Below, one piece after another: positions 10,648 through 25,579 of a stretch of 64,000 nucleotides of DNA. The notes below the pieces were generated by a model. The model was not told the origin of the DNA. It saw nothing but the letters and a program-made list of their open reading frames with translations, and ran no database searches. Both the position numbers and the translations under genes were made by a program. The stretch is taken from positions 6,062,001 to 6,126,000 of the forward strand of contig OW051494.1 of NCBI GenBank assembly GCA_932521035.1, in the 5' to 3' direction. This DNA is from Oscheius dolichura. Its lineage: Eukaryota > Nematoda > Chromadorea > Rhabditida > Rhabditidae. Within the stretch, counting starts at the first letter, position 1. Every line of letters begins with the position of its first letter.

Positions 10648-13600
10648 ATGGACAGCGTCATCACATCCTGTAGAAAAGGATTTCCACCTGAGCCTGAATG
10701 GTATGTTGAAAAAGGAGAAAGTGAAAATATCTCTTGATATTCTAGTGTCCGAGGTGTATCGCTTTCTCTCTTCTTCATTTTTTCAGTGCTCAATCTTGTG
10801 ATATTTAGTTTACCATTTAGAATTACATACCGAAGAATAGGTAATCCTATATATTTTTTAATAATCTATTTTTGTTATAGGAACTCTTCCTCTCTCCTTC
10901 TTTACAGCCTCTGTTTGCTTATCATTTTTAGTAGCGATAAGTATTGCCCAAAGTTTCTACATATTCTATATACACAGTTATACGCACATCGTCTTACTCT
11001 ACACCATTTCGAAAATAGTCAGTTGTTTCAATGTCATCTTACACATTTTCTACAGGCCTTCTTTCTGAGCTGTCTACTCTCCTTAATTAAATGGCGCGAC
11101 CAGCAATTTCTCCCAATTACCTTGGCCATTTCATTTGCCGTTTCTTGTATCGTTCATCTGGCTCCCCTGAGTAACTGGAATACCTTCTTTCCTCAAGAGT
11201 AAGATGCCTCTTTATTATTGCAAAAACTTTAGAGCATACCATAATGGCGAATTTGCATTTTATGCAGTGGAATCTGGTCTCACATTGTGTGTATTCATTT
11301 CTACCATGGTAATATCTCCTCTAAAATCGGACTCGCCATCGGTTTGAGAAAGTTTCCAATCATTTTTATTTTTACTTCAGACATGGAACGGCTTCTCGCG
11401 AAAAGCCGTATTAATTTTTCCATACATCTGGCCCCGAAAATCCTATTCGCTCCAACTTCGTGTGGCATTTTGTCTATTTCTTCTTGTATTTGGACGTCTC
11501 ATCAATGTTGCTCTTCCGCTGTATGGAAAATGGATAGTCGACAGCTTGGCGAATCCTGCCCATTTCGACTATTCACTCATATACATTTCCACATTTTTGA
11601 AATTTCTTCAAGGCAATGGAGCTATGGGAGGATTTCTCAATACCCTTCGATCATATTGTAAGTTGTATTTTTTTTTCGATATTCAACGCCTTTTCAGTAT
11701 GGATTCCAATCCAACAGTATACTACCAGAGAGCTTGAGGTATCTTTCTTCTTATTTAAAGAATATATTGTAGGTTGAACTATTCGCCCATCTGCATTCTT
11801 TGAGCTTGAGGTGGCACCTGTCAAGAAAGACGGGCTTGGTTTTACGTGTCATGGATAGAGGCACAAGCTCTGTCAACAGTATTCTCAAGTAATGTTGTAT
11901 TTCTTTCCGTATTCTATGGGACCTCTTGCAGTTATATCCTCTTCAATATACTACCCACAATAGCAGATATAATCATTGCCGTCGTCTTCTTTTTTTCTAC
12001 TTTCAACATCTATTTTGGAGTTATAGTGTTTATTACAATGATAACCTATCTAGGTAACAGTAATGTTGTTTCTGGCTCACTATTGCAGCTCTAACAATTT
12101 TCCTGACGGAATGGAGAACTAAATTTCGACGAGAAATGAATGAGATGGAAAATAAGAGCTCGGGAATCGGAACAGATTCTCTTCTAAATTATGAGACCGT
12201 CAAGTATTATGGAAATGAAGAATTCGAAGTCAATCGATTCCGACAGGCCATCGACTGGTATTGCTTTTAACAATAGAGGAAACCCAAAGTTCAGCTTCCA
12301 AATAGCCGAATGGCGTTCAAATGCTTCTCTCGCTCTCCTCAATTGTACACAGAATAGCATAATCGGCTTAGGTAGTTATTATGGTTTTTGGCTCATTCTT
12401 ACAACAATTTAGGAATGCTCGGGGGCTCCATCTTAGTAGCTTATTTAATAACAACTGACCGATCTCTTACCGTTGGAGATTATGTTCTCTTTACATCTTA
12501 CATGCTCCAATTATATTCGCCTCTGAATTTTTTTGGCACTGTTTATAGGTAAGTATAATGCCAATTTATTTTTTTAAATAAAAACTATTTAGAACTATTC
12601 AGAGATCTTTGATTGACATGGAAAATATGTTTGAGCTGGTGAATTTTATTATTTGTAGAAGGGATAATGAGAATTTTTCTGTCTCCAACGACATAGATGC
12701 AATCTTTACGACATATCAAGTTTTCAGATGGGGGAGGAAGTGGAAGTCCGAGATTTGCCTTCAGCGATAGATTATCAATACACCGAGGGAACAATTTCTG
12801 CTGATAATTTAACCTTTGCTTATAATGAGAGCCAAAAGGTGTTAAATGATATTTCTTTCAAAGTATCTAGTGGTGAGACCATTGCTTTGGTGAGGAGGGC
12901 ATTTCTTGTTGAAGGCGACGATATAATTTAGGTTGGCCCTTCGGGCTCAGGTAAATCCACAATTATTCGTTTGCTCTTCCGGCTTTTTGAACTCCATAGT
13001 GGATCAATTCGTTTTGATGGAGTTGACATCCGTGAATTAAAGCTAAAATCGCTAAGGAAGGAAATTGGAATTGTTCCTCAAGATACTGTACTTTTCAATG
13101 ACACCATCAAGTATGTATGGGATAAAATTAAATGCGATTATGTTCAGATACAACATCAAATTTGGAGATCCCACTGCTTCAGATGAAGAAATTTTTGAAG
13201 CTGCGAAAGCAGCCCAGATCCATGAAAAGATAATAAGTCTACCCGAAGGTTTACTTCTTTTTGACTTCTTTGATACCATGTTTAGGTTACGATACTATGG
13301 TAGGCGAAAGAGGTTTGAAATTATCCGGTGGTGAGAAGCAGAGAGTAGCAATTGCTCGAACGTTGGTTTTCTTAATTTCAAAGCTCTTTCAAAGATTTTA
13401 GAATACTCAAAAAGCCCAAGTTCATCTTTCTTGACGAGGTACTGGCCCTTGTGACGTTTATAAATTATTTTTTCAGGCTACGTCTGCTTTGGACACACAT
13501 ACAGAACGAGCAATACAGCGCTGTCTTGAATCTTTGTGCGAAGGAAGGACTTCAATTATAGTTGCCCACAGACTAAGTACAATTGTTAGAGCTAATTGCA

Positions 13601-13776
13601 TCCTTGTTATAAGCAAAGGAGAAGTGGTAGAAAGAGGAAGGCAAGTGTGGATCCCAAAATTTTTTTGATTTTATTATTTAAGCCATGATGATCTTCTAGC
13701 TAAACGTGGTGTTTATTATCAGATGTGGCAAAGCCAAAACACAAATCAACCATTGGAAGAAACTACCAACCAGTGA
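10648..13776 (+). CDS. ABCB6: ABCB6/HMT-1 type ABC half-transporter
   Basis: Residues about 1-200 form an extra N-terminal membrane domain (five hydrophobic segments), the feature that separates ABCB6/HMT-1 from ABCB7. The ABC membrane domain follows ([19 protein letters not shown]; later [20 protein letters not shown]). The nucleotide-binding domain has Walker A ([15 protein letters not shown]), Q-loop ([11 protein letters not shown]), signature ([13 protein letters not shown]), Walker B (FIFLDEATSALD) and H-loop (VAHRLST). ABCB6 proteins handle porphyrins; nematode and yeast HMT-1 export phytochelatins or heavy metals from endosomal compartments. The ATG directly follows TTTTAG. Stop at 13774-13776. 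Short introns throughout; all catalytic motifs are intact. Confidence 0.93.
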
Positions 13777-13791
13777 TCTACGTAATACTGT

Positions 13792-13797
13792 AATAAA
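13792..13797 (+). terminator. polyadenylation signal of ABCB6 gene
   Basis: AATAAA 16 bp after the ABCB6 stop, in the 155-bp gap to the convergent MRPL32 gene. Confidence 0.6.
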
Positions 13798-13931
13798 AAT
13801 CGGCGATAATTCATATTAGTAGTGGCAAGCATAGCTTTCGAGTGCCGCATACATCTCAGTTAGAAAAAATAACATTTTTTTAAATCTGTAAACAATTTAT
13901 GGTCTAAGAAAATCTAACACGACTAAAATCC

Positions 13932-14590
13932 TCAAAATATCTTTTTGAACCATGTTGGCCTTTCTTTTTCCAGCTCAACAACTCGCTTCCCCTTTACAAC
14001 ACCATCATCTAGCTTATCGTCGGTGAATTTCACAAAAATCTGCAATCAAAAACAATAGGATCTTCTTAATTACTTACCTGTTTATCGTTTCTGTCTCCTT
14101 TATAGGGATTATATTCCATCATCTTTTTTTTAATTTCAGTTGTAAGCTCCCTAACCTAGAAAACATCATCAAATTGAAATCAGCTCTGTCACACCTTGGT
14201 GTAACAAGTTCCACAAATAGTGCTTGCTTGATGTTTCGATCCACATGATTGACATTCAACTATGTCTCTAACAGGTGACAATAATCGGGTATATGAAAAC
14301 TTTCTAGTGACTTTTTTGGCTAAACTTTAATTTAAAAACAAATGCATAATTTTTACCTTTGCTTGTTCTATATTTTGGTACACCAAGAAGAATTCGCATA
14401 TCATTAATAATATCGGCTATTGTATTGTTTGGGCTAGGGACATGAGTACTGGATGACTCCACAATACATGGAATTAACCCTAAAAAAACTTGAAAGTCTC
14501 AAATTAATACAAACCAGGAGGAGGTTCATTCAAGGATCTTTTTATCAGATCTAATGTATTTCTCAGACGTATTACAAAGTAACGAAACAT
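13932..14590 (-). CDS. MRPL32: mitochondrial ribosomal protein bL32m
   Basis: A short basic N-terminus (MFRYFVIRLRNTL) looks like a mitochondrial targeting sequence. The mature part has the diagnostic VPKYRTSKAKKVTRKF and a four-cysteine zinc site (ECQSCGSKH...CGTCY), as in bL32m, followed by a lysine-rich helix (TTEIKKKMMEYNPY). About 180 residues in five exons with introns of 32-40 nt. It acts in the large subunit of the mitoribosome, and bL32m maturation by the m-AAA protease is known in other eukaryotes. It begins 170 bp downstream of the PSMD3 stop on the same strand, so the two may be co-transcribed. Convergent with ABCB6. Confidence 0.9.
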
Positions 14591-14760
14591 CTTTAAAAGA
14601 CATTACCGTAGAAATTTTTAAATGTCTTGGTATATAAAAAGAATAAAACTGAAACATGGCTGTACATTGTAGTATAAAATAATTTATATTCCCGTGACGC
14701 AAGTAAAGTCAGAAAAAAACAATGGCTGAACAATCTACACAGGAAAACATATTTGAAGTT

Positions 14761-16722
14761 TTAGAAATCATCATCATCTTCTTCAGCCATCTCTTTGGCA
14801 AATTCCAATTCTTGCTGTTCTCGCTCGCGCTGCGCTTCAATTGTTTCAACTTCAATCTTATTCTTTGGAGGATAACGGAGCGCTTTTACAGCGTGGTTAT
14901 GAAGATCCAGACAATACCTAAATAAAAAGGGCAAAAATAAGTCAATAAAAAATCTGCTACTTGATGCGAGTATCAAAATGTAGCTGCGGCTCTGTGGTAC
15001 GATAAATATCGGCGGTTTCGGAACTTTGCATATAACGAAGACCGTCTTTGGTATCGCAAGTAATAGAAGCTTCAATAGCACCATCAGCAATAGCCTTAGC
15101 AACCATGTACTCCGTATCAACTTCGCTTTGCAACTGCAGCTTCCTAGCAATATCCTTAAACAAGCTTATGATAACCGATCAAAGAGCTCACTTTGATAGT
15201 AATACGTGAATATGCTAAAGAAATCTGCTTAACAGCCGTTTTGATCACATTTTGACGGAGGCGGACAATAAGAGTAAGGGTTTCATCGATCTCAAACTAA
15301 AAAGCACTAGTTTAGAAAATTGCTGATGGTTAAAATGTTACCGTAGACGAATATTTAGTTACGACGTTATTGAATAATGCAAGGTCTCCCAACCGGACAG
15401 CTAAAAAAGTACAGGATAAAAGTGTCATATATGAAAACCTTGAGTAAGTTCTAAATACGGCGCTAAACATTTCCGATGAATTGGTTGGCGGAAGATGGAA
15501 CGCTCAGGAATTTCACCTTGCAGCAAATTGATAACAACAACCCATTTTTGAGCATTTTGCTTGAAACCTATAGCCGCTTCCTGTGGTGCTTTCCTCATAG
15601 CCTGTAAATGGCAGTTTACACAGTTTCTAAAAATAGACATACATTCATAAAGAAACCAGCGGCAGATGTATAATCCAATTGTAAGGCACGAATGCGGCCT
15701 TGATAGTATAAAAACCGTGCAAGGTCGTTATTGCTCGCCCCTTCCGGGAAACGTACCTATAAAACCATGTATGAAATCTACGCGAAGTTTCACCTTCGAC
15801 ACCAGTTTGGAGGCCGATTCATATTCGCGATTGATAAGATAGAGGCGAAGCAGGGAGTTAATAAGTACAGCTTGCGATTCGTTCAAATGTCTCAAAGTAG
15901 CTGTCCGCAATCGGCTATTAAGTACACTAAAGAAATCCAATAGTTAAACATGAAGATCTCAAACCTGCGGAGTTCGAAGAGCTTTCCCTCCTTTTCAGCA
16001 ATCAAAGCAAAATAATAGAGAGCTCTAGCGGTTACAATATCAAGATGACGTCGATCAAGTTCATCAACTAAAAGAGTGATTGCATAGCTTACAAAAAATA
16101 GTTACTTTTGCCAATCACTGCAATAATACCAGCTTTAGCTTCAGGCATCATGCCTTTATCCAAAAAATGAAGTGCTCCTAGGAAGAGAAGGTAGATATCG
16201 CCTTCATGAGTCCCAACTTTACGGCGAAGGTTTGGAGATCTGAAATATAAAATAAACTTCGAGAACATGGTAATATTTCTCTTCTATTCAATAAACCCTA
16301 AAGCGTACTGCCGAAAAGGTTGTATAGTAAAGCGACAAACAGTGACACTTATAAAACGTACTTTGCCGACTTTTGGTCAGTTTCCATGGGAGTAGGTAAA
16401 GAAGATGGCGAACCATACTTTGCAAAATATTCTTTTACAGCAGGATTCATAGCAATCGGCCAAGTAATACTATCGATGAAAAATTCAGGGTGTAGCTGCT
16501 TCCTAGTCTGATTTAAATTCTGCATCAGACGTCCCCACTGGCGTTGCTCCCCCTTTTCAAGAGCGATGCAATGATCTTTAATTTCTAAAACAAGTTCCAT
16601 AACTTTCAATAAAATTGACTACAACAACCTTCTGCAATGATTGCTTTTAAATCCTTATCCGTTTTAGCCTCGTCCTTCTTTACTTCGTCGACTTCCATCT
16701 TAACCTCGGAATTGTTGGTCAT
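14761..16722 (-). CDS. PSMD3: 26S proteasome regulatory subunit RPN3
   Basis: The C-terminus ([17 protein letters not shown] followed by DDDDF) and the preceding [15 protein letters not shown] are characteristic of PSMD3. The N-terminus is charged ([18 protein letters not shown]). Helical repeats follow ([20 protein letters not shown], then a segment with [14 protein letters not shown]). The C-terminal PCI domain includes a segment on regulated turnover of cytosolic lid subunits. RPN3 is a non-ATPase lid subunit of the 19S particle. About nine exons; length near 510 residues, as expected. It shares a 450-bp upstream region with HSP110 on the opposite strand, which suggests co-regulation of two proteostasis genes. 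Confidence 0.93.
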
Positions 16723-20168
<3,446 letters not shown>

Positions 20169-20371
20169 CCGTCAATGTTTGAAATATTTTCCCCGTGGTT
20201 CTCACGTTCGTTTTCTGTTGATTTTTTTACAATCATATTATGAAGACGTTTTTCTCTTCCTATTTGTGATTTGTTTTGTTCTAATTATTTAAACTATTAT
20301 AGTAGTGATCTGGTGATTGTTTTCACCATCATCTGAAAGGCAATTTCGTATTGTTCTGATTCAGATTGCCG

Positions 20372-20377
20372 AATAAA
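20372..20377 (+). terminator. polyadenylation signal of HSP110 gene
   Basis: AATAAA about 200 bp after the HSP110 stop and 60 bp before the next plus-strand start codon. Confidence 0.5.
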
Positions 20378-20436
20378 TTGTGTTGTCATTGATTGGCTCA
20401 TTTTTCTGTTTCATTTACCGTTGACGTTCTCCACCA

Positions 20437-20832
20437 ATGAATTGCGGTCTCTTCATTGCATCTCTTCTGGGTTAGTTTTAGACTTTGTGTTTTTTGGTTA
20501 CTCCATTAGAGCCGCGCCCACCACAAAAAACGGGTTTCAGTCGCAGCCGAAGCGATCACAAAGGAAAACATAAGTGACTCAGACGCCCTAAATTCGAAAT
20601 CTTGCTTCGCCCCAAACATGGAACACAGGGACTGTACGAATCTCTGCGGAGTGCCATCCTGTCAAAATCTGAACGGCGTCAGTTAAGCAAAAATCAAAAG
20701 AGATTGTTTTAGCCCCTGCTCTGTTTCTCCCTTCGATGTGGCCCCCCTGGTTGTGCCTGTATGGACGGATGCGTGCTCAAGAAGTTCGACGACGCTTCCC
20801 AAGGATGTGTCCTTCCCCAAAACTGTTCATAA
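20437..20832 (+). CDS. small TIL-domain (trypsin-inhibitor-like) secreted protein
   Basis: Four small exons joined by introns of 39, 49 and 35 nt give about 90 residues. After a hydrophobic start (MNCGLFIASLLG) comes one trypsin-inhibitor-like cysteine-rich domain: SCFAPNMEHRDCTNLCGVPSC, then CFSLRCGPPGCACMDGC and GCVLPQNC. The 10-cysteine spacing with CxCxxGC is diagnostic of TIL. Such proteins are typically secreted serine-protease inhibitors. The hydrophobic segment is short for a signal peptide, so an upstream exon may be missing, and the third intron uses a GTCAGT donor. Convergent with the calpain gene, 77 bp apart. Composition here is intermediate between AT-rich and GC-rich neighbours. 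Confidence 0.7.
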
Positions 20833-20909
20833 TGGATAAATGTTTATACAGAGGCGATTAAAAGCGGTTATTAGGAGGAGAAGGTTGGAACACCTACGGC
20901 AAGAGAGCG

Positions 20910-23900
20910 TTACAGTTCTCTGCAAGAAGAGGTCAGCTATTCCTGGAGGAGAGAACTTACGAGGATTCAATGAAGCCGTTGGTGAAGACGCGCAGCATAA
21001 ATTCAGCCTCCTCGTTGGGTTCGAATGTCGACGGGACGACGACGTACTCCCCAGGAGGAACACGAAAGCGGCCGGTCATCTACAACCCTTGACAACCGTT
21101 TCCGGGGGCCGGCAAACCTCGCGCAGGTTGATGAAGGCAGCACTGCGCATGGTGGATTTGTTGGATTGGAAGAAACTCTTCGACAGGGGGCCCGTCACTC
21201 CCTTGGCCTAGAACAGTATTTTTTAGGTATTGTTAAAGAATATATGAAATACAATGGAAAATACAGTCAAGCTTAAAGTTCTCTGTAAAGGGGGCGAGGG
21301 ATACCGGAGACATACTCACATCATAGACGGCGAATCCGATGGGCACGTTGTCCAGTCCCATGTGTTTCATGTTCCGCCTGGAATAGTCTTCCTCTTCCCC
21401 CTCTTTCCCCTCCTACCGGTATTTCTGTAAAACCGCGAATATGACAGTGCAAAGATCGTCGTCGTCGTCGGGGTCAGAATCCGTCAGTTGGACGCGGAAC
21501 TGGGGATTGTTGGCGAAGGTATCTGAAGCGGGGGGCCTTGTAACTCGGGGAAGAGGTCAGTACTGATATAGTTTCTGCATCCTCCGGCGGTCTGGTTTCT
21601 GACCCAGGCGCCGTCGTGGGTGTTGGCGGCCCAGACGAGGCCAGCTGCCTTCACTCCGGTCATCTGGTAGACCTCGTCCATGACGTCCGGGCCCAGGTTG
21701 CAGATCTCCATCTTCTCGAAGTTCTTCATGAAGTCCTCGAAGGACATCCAGAACTCGCCGTCGTGGTCGAACTTCAGGCCCATCTCCGTCTTCATGCTGT
21801 CCGGCACACTGCGCCACTCGGACGAGTTGTCCGACCACGGCCCGTTCCACTCCTGCTCGTTGCCCCACGGGTTCCTCACCCTCATCAGGCACACCTGCCC
21901 GTTGGGGCCGTCCACGATCCTCATCCCGGTGATCGAGTAGGCGTGGCCCTGAATCCTCTTCTACCCCTTTCTGGAAATGGCTGCCCACCCTGACGAGTCC
22001 GTTGCGCTGCTTGGCCTCCCACTGGTTGGGATCGGCCTCGAGAGAGCAGCCGAACAGCGAGCCCATTTCGAAGCCCCTCATCATCCTAGAAAAGTACTTT
22101 TTTAGGTTATTTTAAAGAATATGCGAACATCTGCATCAAGTTGCGAGGAGGGCTCTTGAGGTCGAAGAACTCCGTCAGGCCTCCAGTCATGTCTTCCAGA
22201 GCCTCGGAGGTCGTTCCACCCTTCAGGGCCTCGTATGAGCCGTGGAGCTTCGCGTAGGCTTTTTCCAACAGAGCAGACCAGAACTCGTTGTTGCTGGCCG
22301 AGTGCATGTAGAGCAACTCGCCGTCGCTGGTCGGCAGACGGTCGTCGATAACAACATCCACCCATTTGCCGTACTGCCAGAACTGGAAGTGGAAGATACC
22401 TGGAAGGGCTGATTGACCGAGCGAAGAGCGACTGACCGGCGTAGTTCTCGGTGAAGGACTGATCCGGGGGGACGACGCGATAGAAGAGCTCGTCCTTGAG
22501 AGTGAGGTTGGCGGCGGCCGCCAGCAGCCAGCAGTCTCCCAGCTCTCCCTGTATGACGTCGAAGCGAGAGTGACCCTCGGTGATCAGCTGCGGCTCCCGA
22601 ACGATTTCCTGTCACAAATAAATAAAAGGGACTGGGGATGGAAAGCACTCCGGGTCGCAGCCAGGTGACTCTCTTTGGCGGGCTTCGCGAGTAGAAGAGG
22701 GACGAGTCGGTCGCCGGGAAGGCGTTGTCCTCGTAGAGACGTTTATCGGCCAGACACTTGTCTCGCTCCTCGTAGAAGCTGAAAATGTTCCCGTGGGTGA
22801 CGAATGAGGCCGACTGACTCGACCGGGGACAGAGTTGGTTCAGGTCGAATGGGGCTGGGGCCGCCACCACCTCCCCCTCCTCCTCCTCCTCCTCCTCCTC
22901 CACCGCCTCCTCTAGGCATCGGTCTCACGAAGGGATCCACCTAGAAGAGTTTGAGTTTATTAAAGCGCTATAGCGTGTCTGGCTGTCTCTTCGAAAAAAT
23001 AAAAGTGATTTGGTCAAATCTGTGTAAAGCCTTGACTTGTCGACCAGCTATTGGGCCCGGACCCGGAGAAAGGCCCAAAAAAAGGGGGAAAGAGTCAGAA
23101 AACGCAGCCTCCCTTAGGCAAGTGTGGTGGGACTCGTCAGAATAGATGAAACTACTCACATCTCTTCTAAATTTGCCACTGATAATATTATCCAGTATGA
23201 CTTTTCCGATATTTCCTAGGGAGTTGTCCTTTCCTCCGAGGTTCATAATCACGTTGCCAGCTACGGCCCCGATGATTCGGCCGGTCGAGGGGTCCACTCC
23301 GAGGAACCTGTGAGCAGCCTCTCCAATCAGATTCCCGATCTGAACAAGCTTTGTGTCTGTTCCGGAAGAGACTGACCACATTGACCATGCCGCCGTTCAG
23401 TCTGTTAGGGTTAACATTTCCACCTCCACCTCCATATATTCCATTTCCCCCTCCGCCAATGAGTCCGCCTGTATCGTAAACTGTTAGCCAGATTCGATCA
23501 AGACTTACCCAATCCAGAGAGGATACTTCCGAAGTCGGTGCCCCGTCCTCCACCACCGCCGCCTCCTCCGCCGCCACCACCTCCTCCACCCATTGAATTG
23601 ATTATTCCACCTTTAAATATTTGTGGTTAGACCCTAGAGAACCAACCTATGTCGTTGAAGTTGAAACCGCCACCGCCACCGCCTTGAGGCTGGCCGCCGC
23701 CTCCACCCATTCCTAAATACGGCTTGATTTAGAGGAATTCCCCAATAAAATGTTATGGAAAGTTAGGCAGCAAACCAAACAAAAGCCACAACGCCTCACC
23801 TCCGCCTCCACCACGGTTTCCTCCCCCTCCGAAAAATCCCCCGAGAATGTTTCCGAGCGGGTCACCGCCGCCGCCGCCGCCGCCTCCTCTTCCTCCTGAA

Positions 23901-24490
23901 AGCCAGAACTACGTGGAAATACAACGGAGACAGGGTGGACACGTGCAAGGGACAAACAGAAAGGATGGAGACCTTGGTCCTCGGGCTGCGTCTTGTGGCC
24001 GATGCCGAAGAAGTCCTTCATCTTGTCTCGCTTCCGCTTTGGCTGGCTGTCGGGGGCATCTGAGAACGGACAACCACGACACTTTCGGACAAGGGGCGTG
24101 CGACAGAAAGAATACAGATAAGGGAAAAGAACTACCTCCTCCACCGAATCCTCCACTGTTGTAGCCACCGCCACCGCCACCACCCCCTCCTCCGCTACCG
24201 CCGCCTCCTAAAATATTTCCAGCTAATCCGGCGAGGATGTCTCCTCCGGCTCCTCCGACCTAATCCCTTGCTCTTTTACATTCCGTTCCAGCGCCCACCT
24301 TGTCGCGGATGAGATTGCCGGCGATGTTGCCGATGAGCCCGTTGAACTCGTCCGGCTTCACCTCGACCTTTTTCATGACCTCCTCGTCATCGGCCATCTC
24401 GTCTCGTCTTGTCTGTTCCGTCGCCTGTTCCTTCTTCTCGTACCGCTCCTCTTCTCCGGTCCGCTGCTCTTCGTCTAAATTGCTCGCCAT
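20910..24490 (-). CDS. clp-1: glycine-rich calpain protease (CLP-1 type, no EF hands)
   Basis: Calcium-dependent cytosolic cysteine protease. The N-terminal ~300 residues carry repeated [16 protein letters not shown] helical units alternating with long glycine runs (three or more tracts of 9-16 Gly). The protease core has the catalytic Cys in [16 protein letters not shown], His in [14 protein letters not shown] and Asn in [15 protein letters not shown]. Domain III follows ([42 protein letters not shown]). It ends ESSEL with no penta-EF-hand domain, as in C. elegans CLP-1, a muscle calpain. The catalytic triad is complete, so activity is expected. About 17 exons. Some introns, such as the one near 22950-23160, are longer than usual. 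GC-rich DNA, in part because of GGN codon runs. Confidence 0.93.
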
Positions 24491-25579
24491 TGTTTTTGAG
24501 TCGAGAGAAATCTTTGATCGTCAAAACGGAGTCCCCAGGGTGGACAGCCAATCCAACAAAGAGGATGGCCTAATGGCAGGAGGCTGGACACAGAGGAGAC
24601 GGTCAGAAATAGGCGAGAAAGACAGCAAAAAGGATAGGAAAAAGGGAAGTTATTGCGGGAGGGACACATGTCGGCCAGCTGTTTTCCAGGCCTCGATCGA
24701 TGCCCGGCCAACAACAACCGGCCAGCATAGATGCATTTTCGAGCTCCATTAATCTTATAGCCGAGTTCTTTGCTCCTTTATTGACGCATGTCTGTAACTC
24801 TCGAAACAATTTCAAGTAAGTGCCCTGTGCCACTCCGATGTAAAAAGTTGCTGGACTGCTTTATCTAAAGACAATAATGTTGTGGGCATGGCTGCCTCGC
24901 CTCGTGGAGGACAACAAAAAGGGACGATCCAGTGGCATTTGCCATTTTGACGGAAGAGCCTTCCCTTGACAACCCTTTTTTTAGTCAGAAGCAATTATTC
25001 CGTGCAAAAGGGAGCCTGACTCACCCACAATGGCCGTACAACACTGGAAGGCATTTTGAAACATTTGGGGTATTGACGAGGGGTGGCTGGTTGTCTGGCC
25101 CTCTGGCCAGCGGGGAGTGGCATTACGGGTAACTGAGCCAGTTAGTCTCTTTCTCTCTCTCTGTCCCCTTTCCCGGATAAGAAAGAACTAAAAACAGTGA
25201 TGGAGGAGGGGGACAGGAAGCGGCAGGCACATATCAGAAGGGGCGGGAGACAAACAAGGCGCTTCTCCAGGGAGCAGAAGCCAGGGAGAGACGCTGTAAA
25301 GAAGTGATAGCGACCGGAGAAGGGGACACAACGAAACAACCAGCCGGGAGGAAAAGGAGAACCCGGTGAGATTATTGATTTTCGGGCACAAACAATCGTT
25401 TTGTCCGGGGGGTGGCAAGGTTGTCGGCACAGACAGAAAATAGCGGCACGGCCTGGAGAGCGCAGTCGTTTACGATCGGAACTGAGGCGAATTGGCACGA
25501 AAACAAAGCAAACTGTCCTGGCCGCCGTAACAATGATAAGGGAAGACCCGTTTAGATAATTTATTTGAAATGTGAGGAG
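24491..25579. other. intergenic, upstream of calpain and downstream of ABCG
   Basis: About 1.1 kb. Open frames occur on both strands, but none shows domain motifs or consistent splicing. Contains a CT-rich tract near 25145-25168. Probably the calpain promoter and the ABCG 3' untranslated region. Confidence 0.45.

Noticed and set aside
22086..22110. A 25-nt AT-AG intron in the calpain gene
   Set aside because: A GT donor 19 nt further upstream (at GTTCGCAT) gives a normal 44-nt GT-AG intron and restores the family sequence [14 protein letters not shown].
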